Shown: piece by piece, positions 44,962 to 55,734 of the stretch | Layout of the letters: every line of letters starts with the position of its first letter | How positions within the stretch are numbered: the stretch's first letter is position 1 | From: Marsupella aquatica | Taxonomy: Eukaryota; Marchantiophyta | Direction: 5' to 3' | Assembly: GCA_973895155.1 (NCBI GenBank) | Contig: OZ316893.1 | Coordinates: forward strand, 310,001 to 374,000 | Length of the DNA: 64,000 bases | Position numbers and translations under genes: made by a program | The notes under the pieces: generated by a model | Told to the model about the DNA's origin: nothing | Databases searched by the model: none | The model's input: the letters and a program-made list of their open reading frames with translations, nothing else

Positions 44962-46182
44962 AGAAGTCTTTTAGTTAGTTTTTAAGAGTAGTGCATCTTA
45001 TCTGATTTTTAGAAATGCATTCTAGAGCTTTGAAAGCTGTCATACTTCTTTAGCATGTAGTTAGTACCTAGGAAAACCTCCTGGCAAAATCGCAGAGTTT
45101 TCTGACTTATAGTTAGGAAGTTAAAAATAGTTGAATTCATCAAGTCTTTACTTTACCGCAATTACGAGTTACGACTTAGCTTTTACTAGTTTAAGAGTTA
45201 CTAGTTTCCGATTACGAGTTCCGATAGACAGCCGATTACGAGTTAATAGTTTACTAGTTACGAGTTCATACTTAGCCATTTTTCCGGCTTTTCACTTACT
45301 GAATCGCCATTTTAAAATTTTGAGGGGTATGAAGAGGCATGTCTCTTCGACCCTGTGACCTCTCACTCAGTAGATTTTTACTATAAGACCCCTCTACCAC
45401 TAGTGTAGATGATGGTAAAGTTTAGCAATTTCTGCCTTTCCTTGGTGTTCTGCCAGTTGATCATGAATGTTAAGAGTTCAAGATCAAGCTTGACACCAGG
45501 AGAAGACTTTTCTCCTTCTTGTGGTTTAATCCTTCGAATAAATCATGGGAAGTAAAATCTCAATTGTGTAAATCTTATGAGATCTGATGATAGATTCCTT
45601 TTTGGGTGACTCATTACAATCTCCTGAGTTCTTAGAGTTAACTCACTGAGTTTAAGTCTTATTTGAAAGTGATGGATTTTCTTTCATGTTGCTTAGTACC
45701 ACCTAAATGTTGAAGTAGCTACCTTTTAGATCTTATCTGAGTACTATTTAGAAAGAAAGGATAAGACATGTTGACGACATTTTAAAAGGTACTCTAGTAA
45801 GCAATTTAGATCTGAAAAGCAATATGGATTTGAATCCTTAAGTCTTTTCATTTTGACTTATGTCTAAGGAGTAACCTTGGTCTATTCCAGACTCCCTTAG
45901 CATACTTTGAGATATTTTCCTTGTGTTTCGTTAATCATTCCCTTTTCATTAATTTATTGTTACATGATGCTGAGTTGTCATTAAAAACCACTCACCGCTG
46001 TGGAGCGATCTTCAAAATACCTTAGTAAAGTAATCAATCCTGATTACTATGTGTTAAAGAGAGTTCTTAAACTCTCATTTGTGTTTTTATGTATCAAATC
46101 AACCCCATCTTGTTCTTTACGGGAACGAATACCGAGTTTGAAGACCTATAAATGTGTTTTTGGTTCTTCATAACAAACTACA
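44962..46182 (+). other. Family-F 3' untranslated and subterminal region
   Basis: About 1.2 kb, AT-rich, with no ORF that looks coding. Between about 45155 and 45270 the TTACGAGTTA/TACTAGTT repeats recur, mirroring in content the 5' subterminal region at 32340-32460. The element ends at 46182. Confidence 0.6.
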
Positions 46183-46187
46183 CGCCC

Positions 46188-46362
46188 TAACCCTAATCTT
46201 GTTTTCACCCCCAGCTTCCTTACCTCCGGCCTCGGCCCGGGTTCCATAGTCGCCCCTAATTGTTTATATTTTCCTTGTTTTGTCCCTATACTAAGGTGTT
46301 TCTAGGGTGCACTCCTGCTTTACCCACTTAACTGGCCGAGTGATTCCTGGCTAGGCATCACA
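46188..46362 (-). mobile_element. 5' end of family-B copy B, separated by insertion
   Basis: Reads like the 5' 175 bases of copies A and D, ending at the shared terminus (minus-strand TGTGAT). It contains the ORF1 start codon at 46247-46245 and the first ~20 codons. It stops exactly at the CGCCC duplicate (46183-46187) and its sequence continues at 32201 on the other side of the family-F element. Confidence 0.9.
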
Positions 46363-46367
46363 GGTTG

Positions 46368-46976
46368 CAAAGCTATTGAACACTCCATTGGAGGAGTACA
46401 GTTTGCTCATGTCAAAGGAGACAATGGAGGCTTTCATGAAGGCCCAAAATCGAGGACATGGGAAGACTTGGTACTCGAAGGATATGACAAAAGAAGCCGC
46501 TATGTACATCATGTCTTGGTCAAACATTGAAGCGGGACGAATCAATATCTCCAAGGAGATGGCACAAGACGCAGCTCGTGGGCACCCGTGAAGTGTGAAG
46601 AGAACTGAGGAGGAGACGGAGGCAATGATTATTGTTGCATGCAAGGCCTGGGACAACAAGTTTCCCAAGCTTGTGGCCTGCGTGAATCCGGCCAATGGAG
46701 ACCAGTTCATGCCGGTATGTCGGCAGCTGTATCACAAGTTGTCAAAGGATGCCAAGCAGGGTGTGATGAATGTATAGGGTCCGCTTGTTTGCTGGGGCTT
46801 GGGTAACTGCAGAGTGCAGAGTAAAGCTATTGAAAGCTCATTTTGGAACGGAGGAGGAGAAGAGTATGTATCACCATCCACGTAGCAATGGTGATGCTGC
46901 AATTAGATCCTGGTTAGCGGTCTGGTCAATGTGGTGTTACATTGACCACGTTGGTTGTGTGATTTTGACCGATTTT
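46368..46976 (+). pseudogene. BIG1 part 2
   Basis: Continues the BIG1 exon cut at 27450: the codon split by the copy-B insertion is restored across 27450/46368, and the frame then stays open to TGA 46589-46591 and beyond to TAG 46775. Coding-like sequence moves to the next frame at about 46770 (one-base shift) and runs to 46976, where copy D is inserted. The product is helix-rich, Lys/Glu-rich, with a Trp/Tyr-rich segment (VWSMWCYIDHVGC) at the end. No known domain is recognised here. Confidence 0.6.
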
Positions 46977-49900
46977 TGTGGTGCATCCCATGGCTCCCTA
47001 AACCCAAGAAACCCCCCAGCTCAACCCGATTCCCGCAGGTTTCGCGCTTGGCGAGGCCGTTTCCATGGCTTAGCGGCATGGGACGCTGCTAACCTTCTAC
47101 TACTACTATTAACATTTTACACACATATACTGGACAGATCCTTCATCGGGTCATGAGATACGTAGCCGGCCTAATCTAGGCCTTCCCCTGTCTTCCCCTC
47201 CGTCTTGTTAGGTATGTTTGGATTCCGCCGCCGGAATGATCCCCAATAGGCTTGGTTAAGCCGCTAAGACCTCTCTCAGCTCGACACATCCAACTCTCAC
47301 TCCCCTGCTTACTTTCCTTCCTTTTGGTTGATGTGGGCACTCTTCACACAAGTTAATGCGACACACAAATAGCAAAATGACTCATTCTGACTGAGTCATA
47401 CCATGCACTTGCCATACAAATAGTACATCTCATACACAAGCTCTGCGAACTAAGCCGTGAGGCCAACTCTATTCAGCTCTTAGGCATGAGGAAACATGAA
47501 TATACACAAGGGTCACTGTATGACTAACCGAGAGCTTCTCGTACTACTTGATCCCAGCCCGGCTGGTGCAAACTAAAAACTTGCTAAAGAAGAGGCCCTG
47601 AGCTCCCCGCTGCCCAGGTACTTATCCTGGTAGTGGATCCGCCATTCTTTGCATCGTAAGCCTAATCTACCTAACAGTAATCTACTTGCCCGAATCTACC
47701 TATGTACAGCAAGGCAGGAGCACAAGTGTTGCTCCTACTAGTGGGACCGCAATCCCACTAAGCTAAGTGTCAGGGCCGCTCCTGGTCCTGATCCTAATCC
47801 TAAACTTGGAGATCCGCGCCCGCCCTGCCCACTCACGCCTCCTCCCTCCACGTCCGCCCTCCCTAAAAGGAACGACGCCCTTGCACCGTCACGACACCGG
47901 TGGAGGATCCTTAATGGACGCCCCCAACGCTTCCTCCTCAGCCACTGCCGTAGGTTCATTCTCTGACAGATTACCTGCCCTTGACTGAGTCAACTCTCCA
48001 TCGGCCTGACTGGGTCCACCATCGGCGTCGGCATCGGCTCGGGAATCGGTTACGGCCTCAGCCTCGGCTATGGTCTCCCCGGCCTGCTCAAGAGGCGGAT
48101 CTGGAATACCGGCCTCATTACTGAGTAGTTCGGCTTGGGCCGCACCACCCCCACCTATGATGATAGCGGGATCTATTGCCGTATTCATGCCGGAGGATGG
48201 TGCTGGTTCTACCTCCTTGGTCACCACGGCTTGTGGAGTCGGATTACTCCTTGACCCTGAAGGTTTCTGCTTTTTCTTCTTTTCTGGTTCGGCAGCTGGT
48301 CCCTTCCCCTTCCCACTTACTTCCGGCACTGGTGCAGGTGGCGCGGCTTTTTCTTCGGCCAGTACCACTCCTGGTAACTTAATTGGTTGCCCCAATTGGA
48401 GTTGGGCCTGATGAAGACAAGCACTTAAATACTGCGGCTTGTTTCTTCAGCCGCTCCGTTTGGTTGTCGGCCCGCCGCTGGAGGTTCTCCATCTTCCTCG
48501 TGATTTCCTCCAACTCCTCCTAGGTCTCATCCAGGTCCTTGCGTGCCTCCTCTAGTTCCTTCTGGGCTTCCTCCCGTTCTTGTTTCAAGGTAGTCCTCTC
48601 CTCCCGGGTTGCTCTTAGCTCCTTGTCGAGCTCTGCAATGATGACAGACTCCATCTGGTTCATCTTGGCGTAAGTCTGTTCGAGCATCTCGTCCTTCTCC
48701 CTTAGGTCGGCCTTGAAGCTGGCCGTCAGGGACGCAAGCTCCTGCTGCAGCGCCATAATCCCTTGATAGGATTTCCCTAACTCGGCCTCCTTCTGCTCAA
48801 GGGCTCCGCGGATTTTCTCAAGCTCCCCCTTCAACGCCCATTCCTTTCTTTGGGTCTCCGCCATGGCCCGGCTGTTGGCTGTTATGTGGGCCTCCTCTGT
48901 ATTCTTCAGCTCTTGCTTCCACTTCTCCCTCTCTTTGATCGTGTCGGCCAACTCTCCCTGCGTCTGAGTCAGTTTATCCTTGATATTCTGATTATCAGCC
49001 TGCGCGGTGTCCAACTGCCCCTGCATGATGTTCAGCTCATGCCGTTTAATCCGCAGTTCATCTTGGGCTTTCTTGGCCGCCCTTAGATCTTCAATCTCGG
49101 CTTCCATCCTCCTAAGCCGCCAAATAACCTTGTCCTTCTTGCTTCTCTCTAAAGCCACCGCTTCTTCTAATTGGTGCTTCTCCAACTGCTCCCTATGGAA
49201 AAAGGGTCCTACCTCCAAGTCCTCTCCAAAGATGCCGAGCGCAAGTTCCCCACACATCTCACCATACTCCATGGCTCTATTCTTAGCGTAGGTGGAGTAA
49301 GTAGAAGTGATCGGCATCGCCCATCGCGGCCTCTGCTCCCAAGCCGTCTTGCGGATCTCTTCAATCGTGGCTAGAGGTTTGCTTCCTTTTTTGGCTAGCC
49401 GCCTGATGTCCTCCGGCCAATCTCCTCCTGGTAAATCCTTTTCCCTAGCCAGGGCTGCCTCCTCTTCCTGCCTGATTCGCTCCTGAAATTCCTGCACCGT
49501 CTGTTTTATGCCGTCGAAGCTCGGGGGAGCAACATCTGGTGGGGGAGACTCAGGGCTACTCTGCTGGTTGGGGTCCCCTCGCACTACCCTTGGAAGTGTG
49601 GGGACAAACCGGCCACAGGTCCTTACTCCTGGAACGTGATGGTCCGACCCATAGCCGGAATTATCATGGCTGCAGTCCTCCACTGCCTCCTCTACTTCTT
49701 GGACGTCCGGCTTCTCCCTCTCCCCTTCGTCGGTAGGAGCTTCAGGCAATTCTGCCTCAGATTTGGAGCTTGAGATTCCCACATACATTCGAACACCTGG
49801 CTTGGATTCCGGCCTGATTCTCTCCTTGTCTCCAGCAAAGGGGTTTTCTCTTGTGAGCCGGTGTAGGCCTACCTCTGTAGTAGTGTCCTGCATTGTTGCC

Positions 49901-51640
49901 GTTGCCGTTGTTGTTGCCGATGCCGATTTCTTTTCTTTCTCCAGTAGTTTCAGCAGACTCTGCATGCCTGGTTGCTGCATCGGCAAGTCCTCCTTCTTGG
50001 GCCTAAACACTTGCTCGATCGTAGGGCTAACAGGTGGTTGAGGCTTCTCAGCCAACGGCCTCGGCGTTGGAGCTTCCTCGGGTGCCCTTACCTGCAGGGG
50101 AAGTACTGGGGCAAAAGTCTGACCTCTGGCATACCGGCACAACAACGGCATGTGATAGCCAAGCCGCGACACGCTCCCCATGCCGATTACCTGCTGCTCC
50201 TCCTTTAAGATCTTCTTCAATTGGTTGAGGAGGTACCCGTTGTAGTCCCGGCTTGGGTCTGGCCTTTTTGCCAGATAGACCTATGCCTTGCCGATCTCTG
50301 CCCTCGGCAAGTTACAATGCATGGTCACCCGCAAGAAGTCGATCATCTCTCCTATGTGCGGGTTGGTGCAGGTGTTCCGGAAGAAGCCATTCTTCGTTGA
50401 TGGCCCGGGGAACGACCGGAACTCCTTGTCAGGCAAGGTCTTCCTGGTATCAACTTTGGTCTTATTGCCTATTGGCAAGCCAAACACTTCGGCAATTACC
50501 TTGGGAGTAAGATAGAAATCCTTCCCATATATCCTCGTGCAATTGGTCTCGGGTTCCCATGACCCCACGAATTCTAATAGGTCTGACTCCGGTACCTCCG
50601 GCTTCAGCCATGGTAATCTTACAAAGGCCTCTAAGCCGGATCCGGCCATGAAGCCTTGGTACTTCTTGGTCTGCATGGCCGTGAAGCATGCATCCTCCTC
50701 CCGTGCAAAATGTAGTTGCACCTCCACCGGTAGGGTTGCCGCCCAGCCCTTCCAGGTGTCATCCCTGGTTGGAATGGCCTTGATGGGATCGACCTCCTCC
50801 TCTTTGGCTTCTCCCTGCCTCCTGCTCTGCTGCTCGGCTGGCTTCTTTGGTGCCGCCGACCTCGTTCTTTTTGCCGGGGTGGCTTCATCGTTGACGGCTC
50901 CCTTCCTCTTCATCTCTGCTGCCGTGGAGGTTTCTCCTAGCACCGTTGCCTGGGTCCACCTTTCCGTGCTACCCTTTAATTCCCAGTGTATGTCGTTGCA
51001 GTTCTTGATGGCCTCTCGGATGCCGACGACGCTGTCTTTGCAAAACAGAAGATCGTCGAGTTGATTGGAAGTAGGCGTCCATAGGAACTCGTCCTTGATG
51101 AGTTCGCCTCCTAAGAAAGCCGTCTTCTGCAGCTCCCACAATCGAGCGAGCTCCTGCCATTCTCGAGCTGCCCTTTCTGATTCCTCGTCCTCGTAAGTCT
51201 TGATGTACTCAGTTGCCCGTTCGAACAGGCATCCCCAGAAATGTGCCGCTTGATTGACGTTGCTCATACCCTCCTTAGGTCGATCGTTGGTATCTACTCT
51301 CTCCCCGAGTGCTTGCCTAAGCAACTGACAGTAGTTGGCCTCCCGTAGTCGTCTGCCTAGTTCGTGCTCGCAAATGAGCCACCATCTCCTGCAAGCGCTC
51401 CTTACCCCTCTCCTCTGCCGGTCCTTCTTCCCGTTGATCCTTCCTAGCGGCCGACGCTTAACGCGCCCTAACCCTAATCGGGTTTTCACCCTCAGCCTTA
51501 CCTCCGGCCTCGGCCCGGGTTCCATGGTTGCCCCTAATTGTTTATATTTTCCTTGTTTTGTCCCTATACTAAGGTGTTCCTAGGATGCCTTCCTGCTTTA
51601 CCCACTTAACCGGCCGAGTGATTCCTGTCTAGGCATCACA
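46977..51640 (-). mobile_element. Family-B element, copy D
   Basis: Minus-strand element of 4,664 bp from TGTGATGCC (51640) to GCACCACA (46977). On its left side the host has ATTTT (46972-46976); on its right it meets not ATTTT but an inverted family-B 3' end at 51641. The complementary AAAAT is found at 59597-59601, next to copy E. This supports inversion between copies D and E. Full set of family-B parts: 115-base leader, ORF1, ~900-base 3' region. Confidence 0.88.
47889..51525 (-). pseudogene. Family-B ORF1, copy D
   Basis: Same layout as copy A. TAG at about 50281 and TAG at about 48520 stand where copy A has CAG; a small insertion near 48380 shifts the frame before the Pro/Glu-rich tail. 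The first 414 codons are open, covering the basic head, the Lys/Arg patch and the FYLTPKVIAEVFGLP region. The middle frame (50220-48520) covers the acidic linker and coiled coil. Confidence 0.75.
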
Positions 51641-51862
51641 GAAGACAAGGGAAGGCCTAGATTAGGCCGGCTACGTATCTCATGACCCGATGAAGGATCT
51701 GTCCAGTATATATGTGTAAAATGTTAATAGTAGTAGTAGAAGGAGGTTAGCAGCGTCCCATGCCACTAAGCCGCGGAAACGGCCTCGCCAAGCGCGGAAC
51801 CTGCGGGAATCGGCTTGTGAAGGGGGGTTTCTAGGGTTTAGGGAGCCATGGGACGCACCACA
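51641..51862 (+). mobile_element. Inverted 3' end of a family-B element
   Basis: Reverse complement of the 3' terminal ~222 bases of copies B (27451-27670) and D (46977-47195), ending exactly at the family terminus ...GCACCACA (51862). Its other side abuts the 5' terminus of copy D. Beyond it the gypsy pol sequence starts. It is thus a plus-oriented family-B remnant that had been inserted in a gypsy element, now cut by the inversion event or an earlier deletion. Confidence 0.85.
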
Positions 51863-53656
51863 CAGATCGATCTCATGTTAGGGGCCAAATCATTTCGACA
51901 ACCGATTCGACGGATGAACCCTAAGTATTCTTTGATGGTAAAAACTGAAATCAACAAGCTAGTAGAAGCCGGATTCATCACTCCAGTCCTACACTCAGAC
52001 TGGGTGTCTCCAATTGTGATAGTTCCCAAGAAAGCTGGACCCGATGGTAAACCAAAGATCCGGGTTTGTCAGGATTACAGGAAGTTGAATGAGGCTATGT
52101 TACAAGACCATTTTCCTTTACCCTTTACTGATATCGTACTAGACATGGTAGCTAGTCATGAACTATACTCATTCATGGATGGATACTCTGGTTATAACCA
52201 AATCAGGATTAGGCAAGAGGACCAAATCAAGACGGCCTTCATCACGGAATGGGGGATCTATGTCTTCAATCGTATGCCGTTTGGACTCTGTAACGCACCA
52301 GCAATGTTCCAACAATTAATGGTGAACATTTTCCACGACTACTTGAGAAAATTCATGGAAATCTTCATTGATGCCTTTGCAGTGTTTGGGAAGGCATCAA
52401 AACATGCTAAATACCTCAGGAAAACCTTCATGAGATGCAGAGAGGTAGGTCTCAAGTTACACCCCAATAAATGTTTCTTTGGAGTAACAGAGGGTGTGCT
52501 ACTAGGTCACAAGGTATCAAAGAAGGGCATTGAGATTGATAAGGGTAAGCTAGTAGTATGGCTAGATATCATGCAACCTAAGAACATAAAGGATGTGAGA
52601 TCCTTCTTGGGGTGCATTGGCTATTATCGCCGGTTCATCAAGGACTTTGCCAAACTAGCTTTACCATTAACCAACATGCTCAAAGCAGGTGCAGACTTTG
52701 AACCCACACCAGAACGAGTAACAGTAGTAGTAGAATTGAAGCAAATGTTAGTAGAGGCCCCAGTCATGATAGCACCAGACTGGAACAAGGATTTTCATGT
52801 CTTTGTAGATGTCTCAGGCTTCTGTATCGGCTCAGTACTAAGTCAGTTGGATGAGAAAGGAAGGGACCATCCCATATACTTTGCAAGCCGCCAACTTGCC
52901 GATGCCGAACACAATTACTCCACCACAGAAAGAGAAGCATTAGGAGTCATTTATTCCTGTAAAAAGTTTAGGCATTATTTACTGGGGTACAAGGTAATCT
53001 TTCATACCGATCATGAAAGTTTGAAGTACCTAGTAAATAAGCCGGACCTTATAGGCAGGGTAACAAGATGGATTTTGCTATTACAGGAGTTTGACTACAA
53101 GCTAAAAATCAAGCCAAGAAAGCTACACGCCAATGCCGACTTCTTTTCAAGGATCACAGGTGAACCTGCCACGGATTGCATCGATGATCGATTTCCCGAC
53201 GAGGAGCTATTCGTTATGGAAATAGCTGATACATGGTACCCTGAGATTTTACAATTTCTCAGCACATCCAGATTACAGCCAAGGCTAAACAGAGAGCAAG
53301 CTGCAGTCTTTCTACGGAAGGTCAGACAGTATCAGTGCATTAAGGGCATCCTACACAAGTATGGAATCAGCGGCACGATTCAAAGGTGTTTGGAAAAAGG
53401 AGAGGTAAGACGAGTCCTACGGGCTATGCATGGGGAGGAAGCCGGAGGACATTTTGCTCCAACAACCACATCTAAAAAGATATTAAATGCCGGTTACTGG
53501 TGGCCACCTTGCACAAGGATGTCTATCAGTTTATCAAACAATGCGACCCTTGTCAACGAGCGGGAGGACCAAGGGCGTCCACAAGACATCCACTGCACCC
53601 TATTCTACCTCTGGCACCATTTGAGAAATGGGGTATTGACTACTTGGGACCTCTGA
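51863..53656 (+). pseudogene. Gypsy G2 reverse transcriptase-RNase H fragment
   Basis: Starts abruptly after the family-B terminus, within the linker before RT. RT motifs: SPIVIVPKK, CQDYRKLN, FMDGYSGYNQ, RMPFGLCNAPAMFQ. The catalytic box reads FIDAF instead of FIDDF, losing one of the paired metal-binding Asp residues. RNase H follows (DVSGFCIGSVLSQ, TEREALG, HTDHESLKY) and then the integrase HHCC region (HGEEAGGHF), where the frame is lost at about 53505. Almost identical to the copy at 62760-64000. Confidence 0.88.
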
Positions 53657-54135
53657 AACCATTGACCCATCCTTGAAAAAACAAGTACATAATCCTGGCC
53701 ACGGATTATGCAACTAAGTGGGTAGAGGCCAGGCCGACAACGAAGGATGATGCAATTACTACGGCTTGATTCATGTATGAGCAGATCTTCACCAAGTATG
53801 GCGCACCCCTAGAATTAGTTAGTGATAGAGGAACCCATTTTCTGAATGATATAATTAGTCGTTTAAATGAGCAGTATTTAGTTAGACATAGGCCTACTAC
53901 TCCCTACCACCCAAAGGCAAATGGGTTGACAGAACGAGCAAATGGAATTATAGGAAAGATATTGAACAAAACCGTAGCTCAAAACAAACTCGATTGGGAT
54001 GATAAATTGTTTGCTGCTATTTTTGCTTACAATTTAGCCTATAAATCCACTACCGGTCATACACCCTTTTTCTTAACCTTTGGACAGGGAGGTACACAAC
54101 TTCATCAATTATCAGTGACTTTCATCAGTCACTGA
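53657..54135 (+). pseudogene. Gypsy G2 integrase fragment
   Basis: Integrase core with D in SDRGTHF and E in TERANG, then AYNLAYKSTTGHTP. TGAs at about 53676 and 53767 each replace a codon that is Arg in G1 or expected Arg (CGA to TGA). Homology ends at about 54088 within the TFGQ segment; the rest of the ORF is unrelated. The C-terminal domain and 3' LTR are absent. Confidence 0.8.
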
Positions 54136-54521
54136 TATCAGTCTGTGCCCGAAACTCAGCGACGCCGCCGACATGGACTTAATTCACACCCACAGTCAAA
54201 CCCTATGTTGGCATCCACTCCGACATTGTTTTGGTTCAGACAATTAGTAATGTCGGCTGCCTCTCTGACCATCTTGGTGCCCTTTCTAACCATCTTGGCG
54301 CCCTCTCTGAGATATCCTTGGAGTGTTGTTCCATCTCGGCTGAGCTCGCCAAGATGAAAACATACCCAGCAACGTGTACAACATAGCATATCAAATAGGA
54401 GCCACATTAAGAACGTTTGGATGACACACTTTTTATTAAGCTTTGTACTTTACAACGATGTTGTCTATCTCAATTTTCTGAACTAAATTCCACTAGGCTG
54501 TGTCTCCATCTTCCATCCTCT
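54136..54521 (-). other. 3' flank of BIG1
   Basis: Lies beyond the BIG1 stop on the minus strand and before the broken gypsy. Holds two hairpin-motif relatives, for example ATCTCGGC / GCCAAGAT around 54331-54354. Probable 3' UTR and downstream sequence. No gene is seen. Confidence 0.4.
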
Positions 54522-55325
54522 CTACAGGGTAATTGTCTGGCAGACAAGGTCCACAACAATCTTTTGTCGCATGATGTCTATAAGTGCAGGGTCAAAGTTC
54601 AGTACGCCGCCTCCAGAAATACTCTCCATGTAGATAATGATATATACACCACAATTGTTATCATCCCCTTGACCTGGAATGTTATCTCGGTAAATGCGTG
54701 GCCATTCTAATGGACATAACAAGGTACGACCCCGCAAGATGGAGAGGTCCAAAAGAAACTGAGCTACTTTGAACACTTCTTTGCCATTCTGTGCTTTGGG
54801 CATAAGCGGATCAAGTAAATGCAGTTGCCGCAAGGCAGTATCAACCACAACTAGTACCCAGTGTTTTGGCCGGTAGACAGGGATTAAAATGTACTCGTGC
54901 TCCCACATTTGAATGCCCCGCCAATATGCCAACGCTGCGTTGAAGTTATATTCCGGAGTTGTCATCACTTGGTAAAAATGTGTTGGCAATAACATGGCCT
55001 TGGGTTTATGAAGGGTTTGTGCTCTTCATTCCAGTAAAGCAATGTAAGCATTGATGACGTCGCAAGTGATCCATTTTTTTGGCCTCAAGCATTTTAAATG
55101 TGCCCTCGTCAAGTGCACGTCCTCGATTGTCACTATGACCTCTTTTTGGTCCGCCTTGGGGTCCAATGCCTTCTTCACTATTGCCAAAAATTTGGATGGT
55201 TGCTGTTGTGTGGGCACTCCTTTGTTTGCAAGCCCCACCTCTTTCACTCCTGCCCGGGGAGTCAGCCCCTCATTCACTGGTTGCTCAGGTCTCTCCTGAG
55301 CTACAATGAAGGTAAATTCATTCAA
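54522..55325 (-). pseudogene. BIG1 part 7: Ulp1/C48 SUMO-protease domain
   Basis: One frame from 55325 to stop 54522, broken only by a TGA at about 55026-55028. Ulp1 signatures in order: KKWITCDVINAYIALL (the W-L-N-D-x-V-I-N motif), KHWVLVVVD with the catalytic His, LHLLDPL with Asp, and GQGDDNNCGVY with the oxyanion Gln and catalytic Cys. The full triad is kept. Such cysteine proteases cleave SUMO or similar modifiers and are also carried by several transposon groups (MULE Kaonashi, KDZ). It is the C-terminal end of BIG1. Confidence 0.8.
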
Positions 55326-55367
55326 ACATTACTCTTCGGAACTGGAGCTTGATAATCTTATACTTAC

Positions 55368-55711
55368 ATGGTGAGTTTGGAGACTGTCACTTCCTACCGA
55401 GCTACTCTCATCCGATTGAGCTTCTTTTGCCCTATCATCGACAAATTTGAGAGTTTTCCTTTTTCTCTCTTGTACACAGCCAGGCACTATTTCTTCATGA
55501 TAGGTATCAGTAGCGTAGCACGGAAGGGTTAACTTCTTCGGCGAGAAATATGCCGAAGCTTCCTCCCACACGAGCTTGACAAGCCGTCTGTCCTGGCTGT
55601 CCCATTCCGCTGTAGCTGACTCGATAGTCCTATTGGGAACTGCTACTAAGTTATACTTAAATCCAATCAAATAATGTATTGCGCCCAAAATAGACGTAAA
55701 CAAGAAGGCAT
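55368..55711 (-). pseudogene. BIG1 part 6 exon
   Basis: Acceptor CCCAACAG then open frame from 55711 to donor GTAAGT at 55367. Codes a Val/Leu/Tyr-rich start, a Lys-rich middle and a Ser/Asp-rich end. No domain recognised. It joins the Ulp1 exon across a short intron (55367 to about 55330). Confidence 0.5.
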
Positions 55712-55734
55712 CTGTTGGGGAAGGTAGTCGACAT

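Larger units (their letters stand above)
32202..46182 (+). mobile_element. Family-F element (single-ORF), with CACTA nested inside
   Basis: Flanked by CGCCC at 32197-32201 and 46183-46187, a 5-bp target duplication in family-B ORF1. Ends are TGTAAGTAG and AAACTACA. Without the CACTA insertion it is ~4.07 kb. One broken ORF of ~800 codons takes most of it. Comparison by eye of the first and last ~450 bases shows no LTR. Both subterminal regions (32340-32460 and 45155-45270) hold several TACTAGTTACGAGTTA-like repeats in the same orientation. The class is unclear: TG..CA ends and 5-bp TSD suggest retroviral-type integrase, yet LTRs are absent. Confidence 0.8.
27451..46362 (-). mobile_element. 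Family-B element, copy B, with nested insertions
   Basis: Full span between GGTTG at 27446-27450 and GGTTG at 46363-46367, a 5-bp target duplication inside a BIG1 exon. On the minus strand it begins TGTGATGCC and ends GCACCACA. Removing the 13,981-bp family-F insertion and its duplicated CGCCC leaves ~4.93 kb, matching copy D (4.66 kb) plus a 266-bp internal duplication. No LTRs are found at the ends. The 5' part of the element is the short piece at 46188-46362. Confidence 0.88.
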
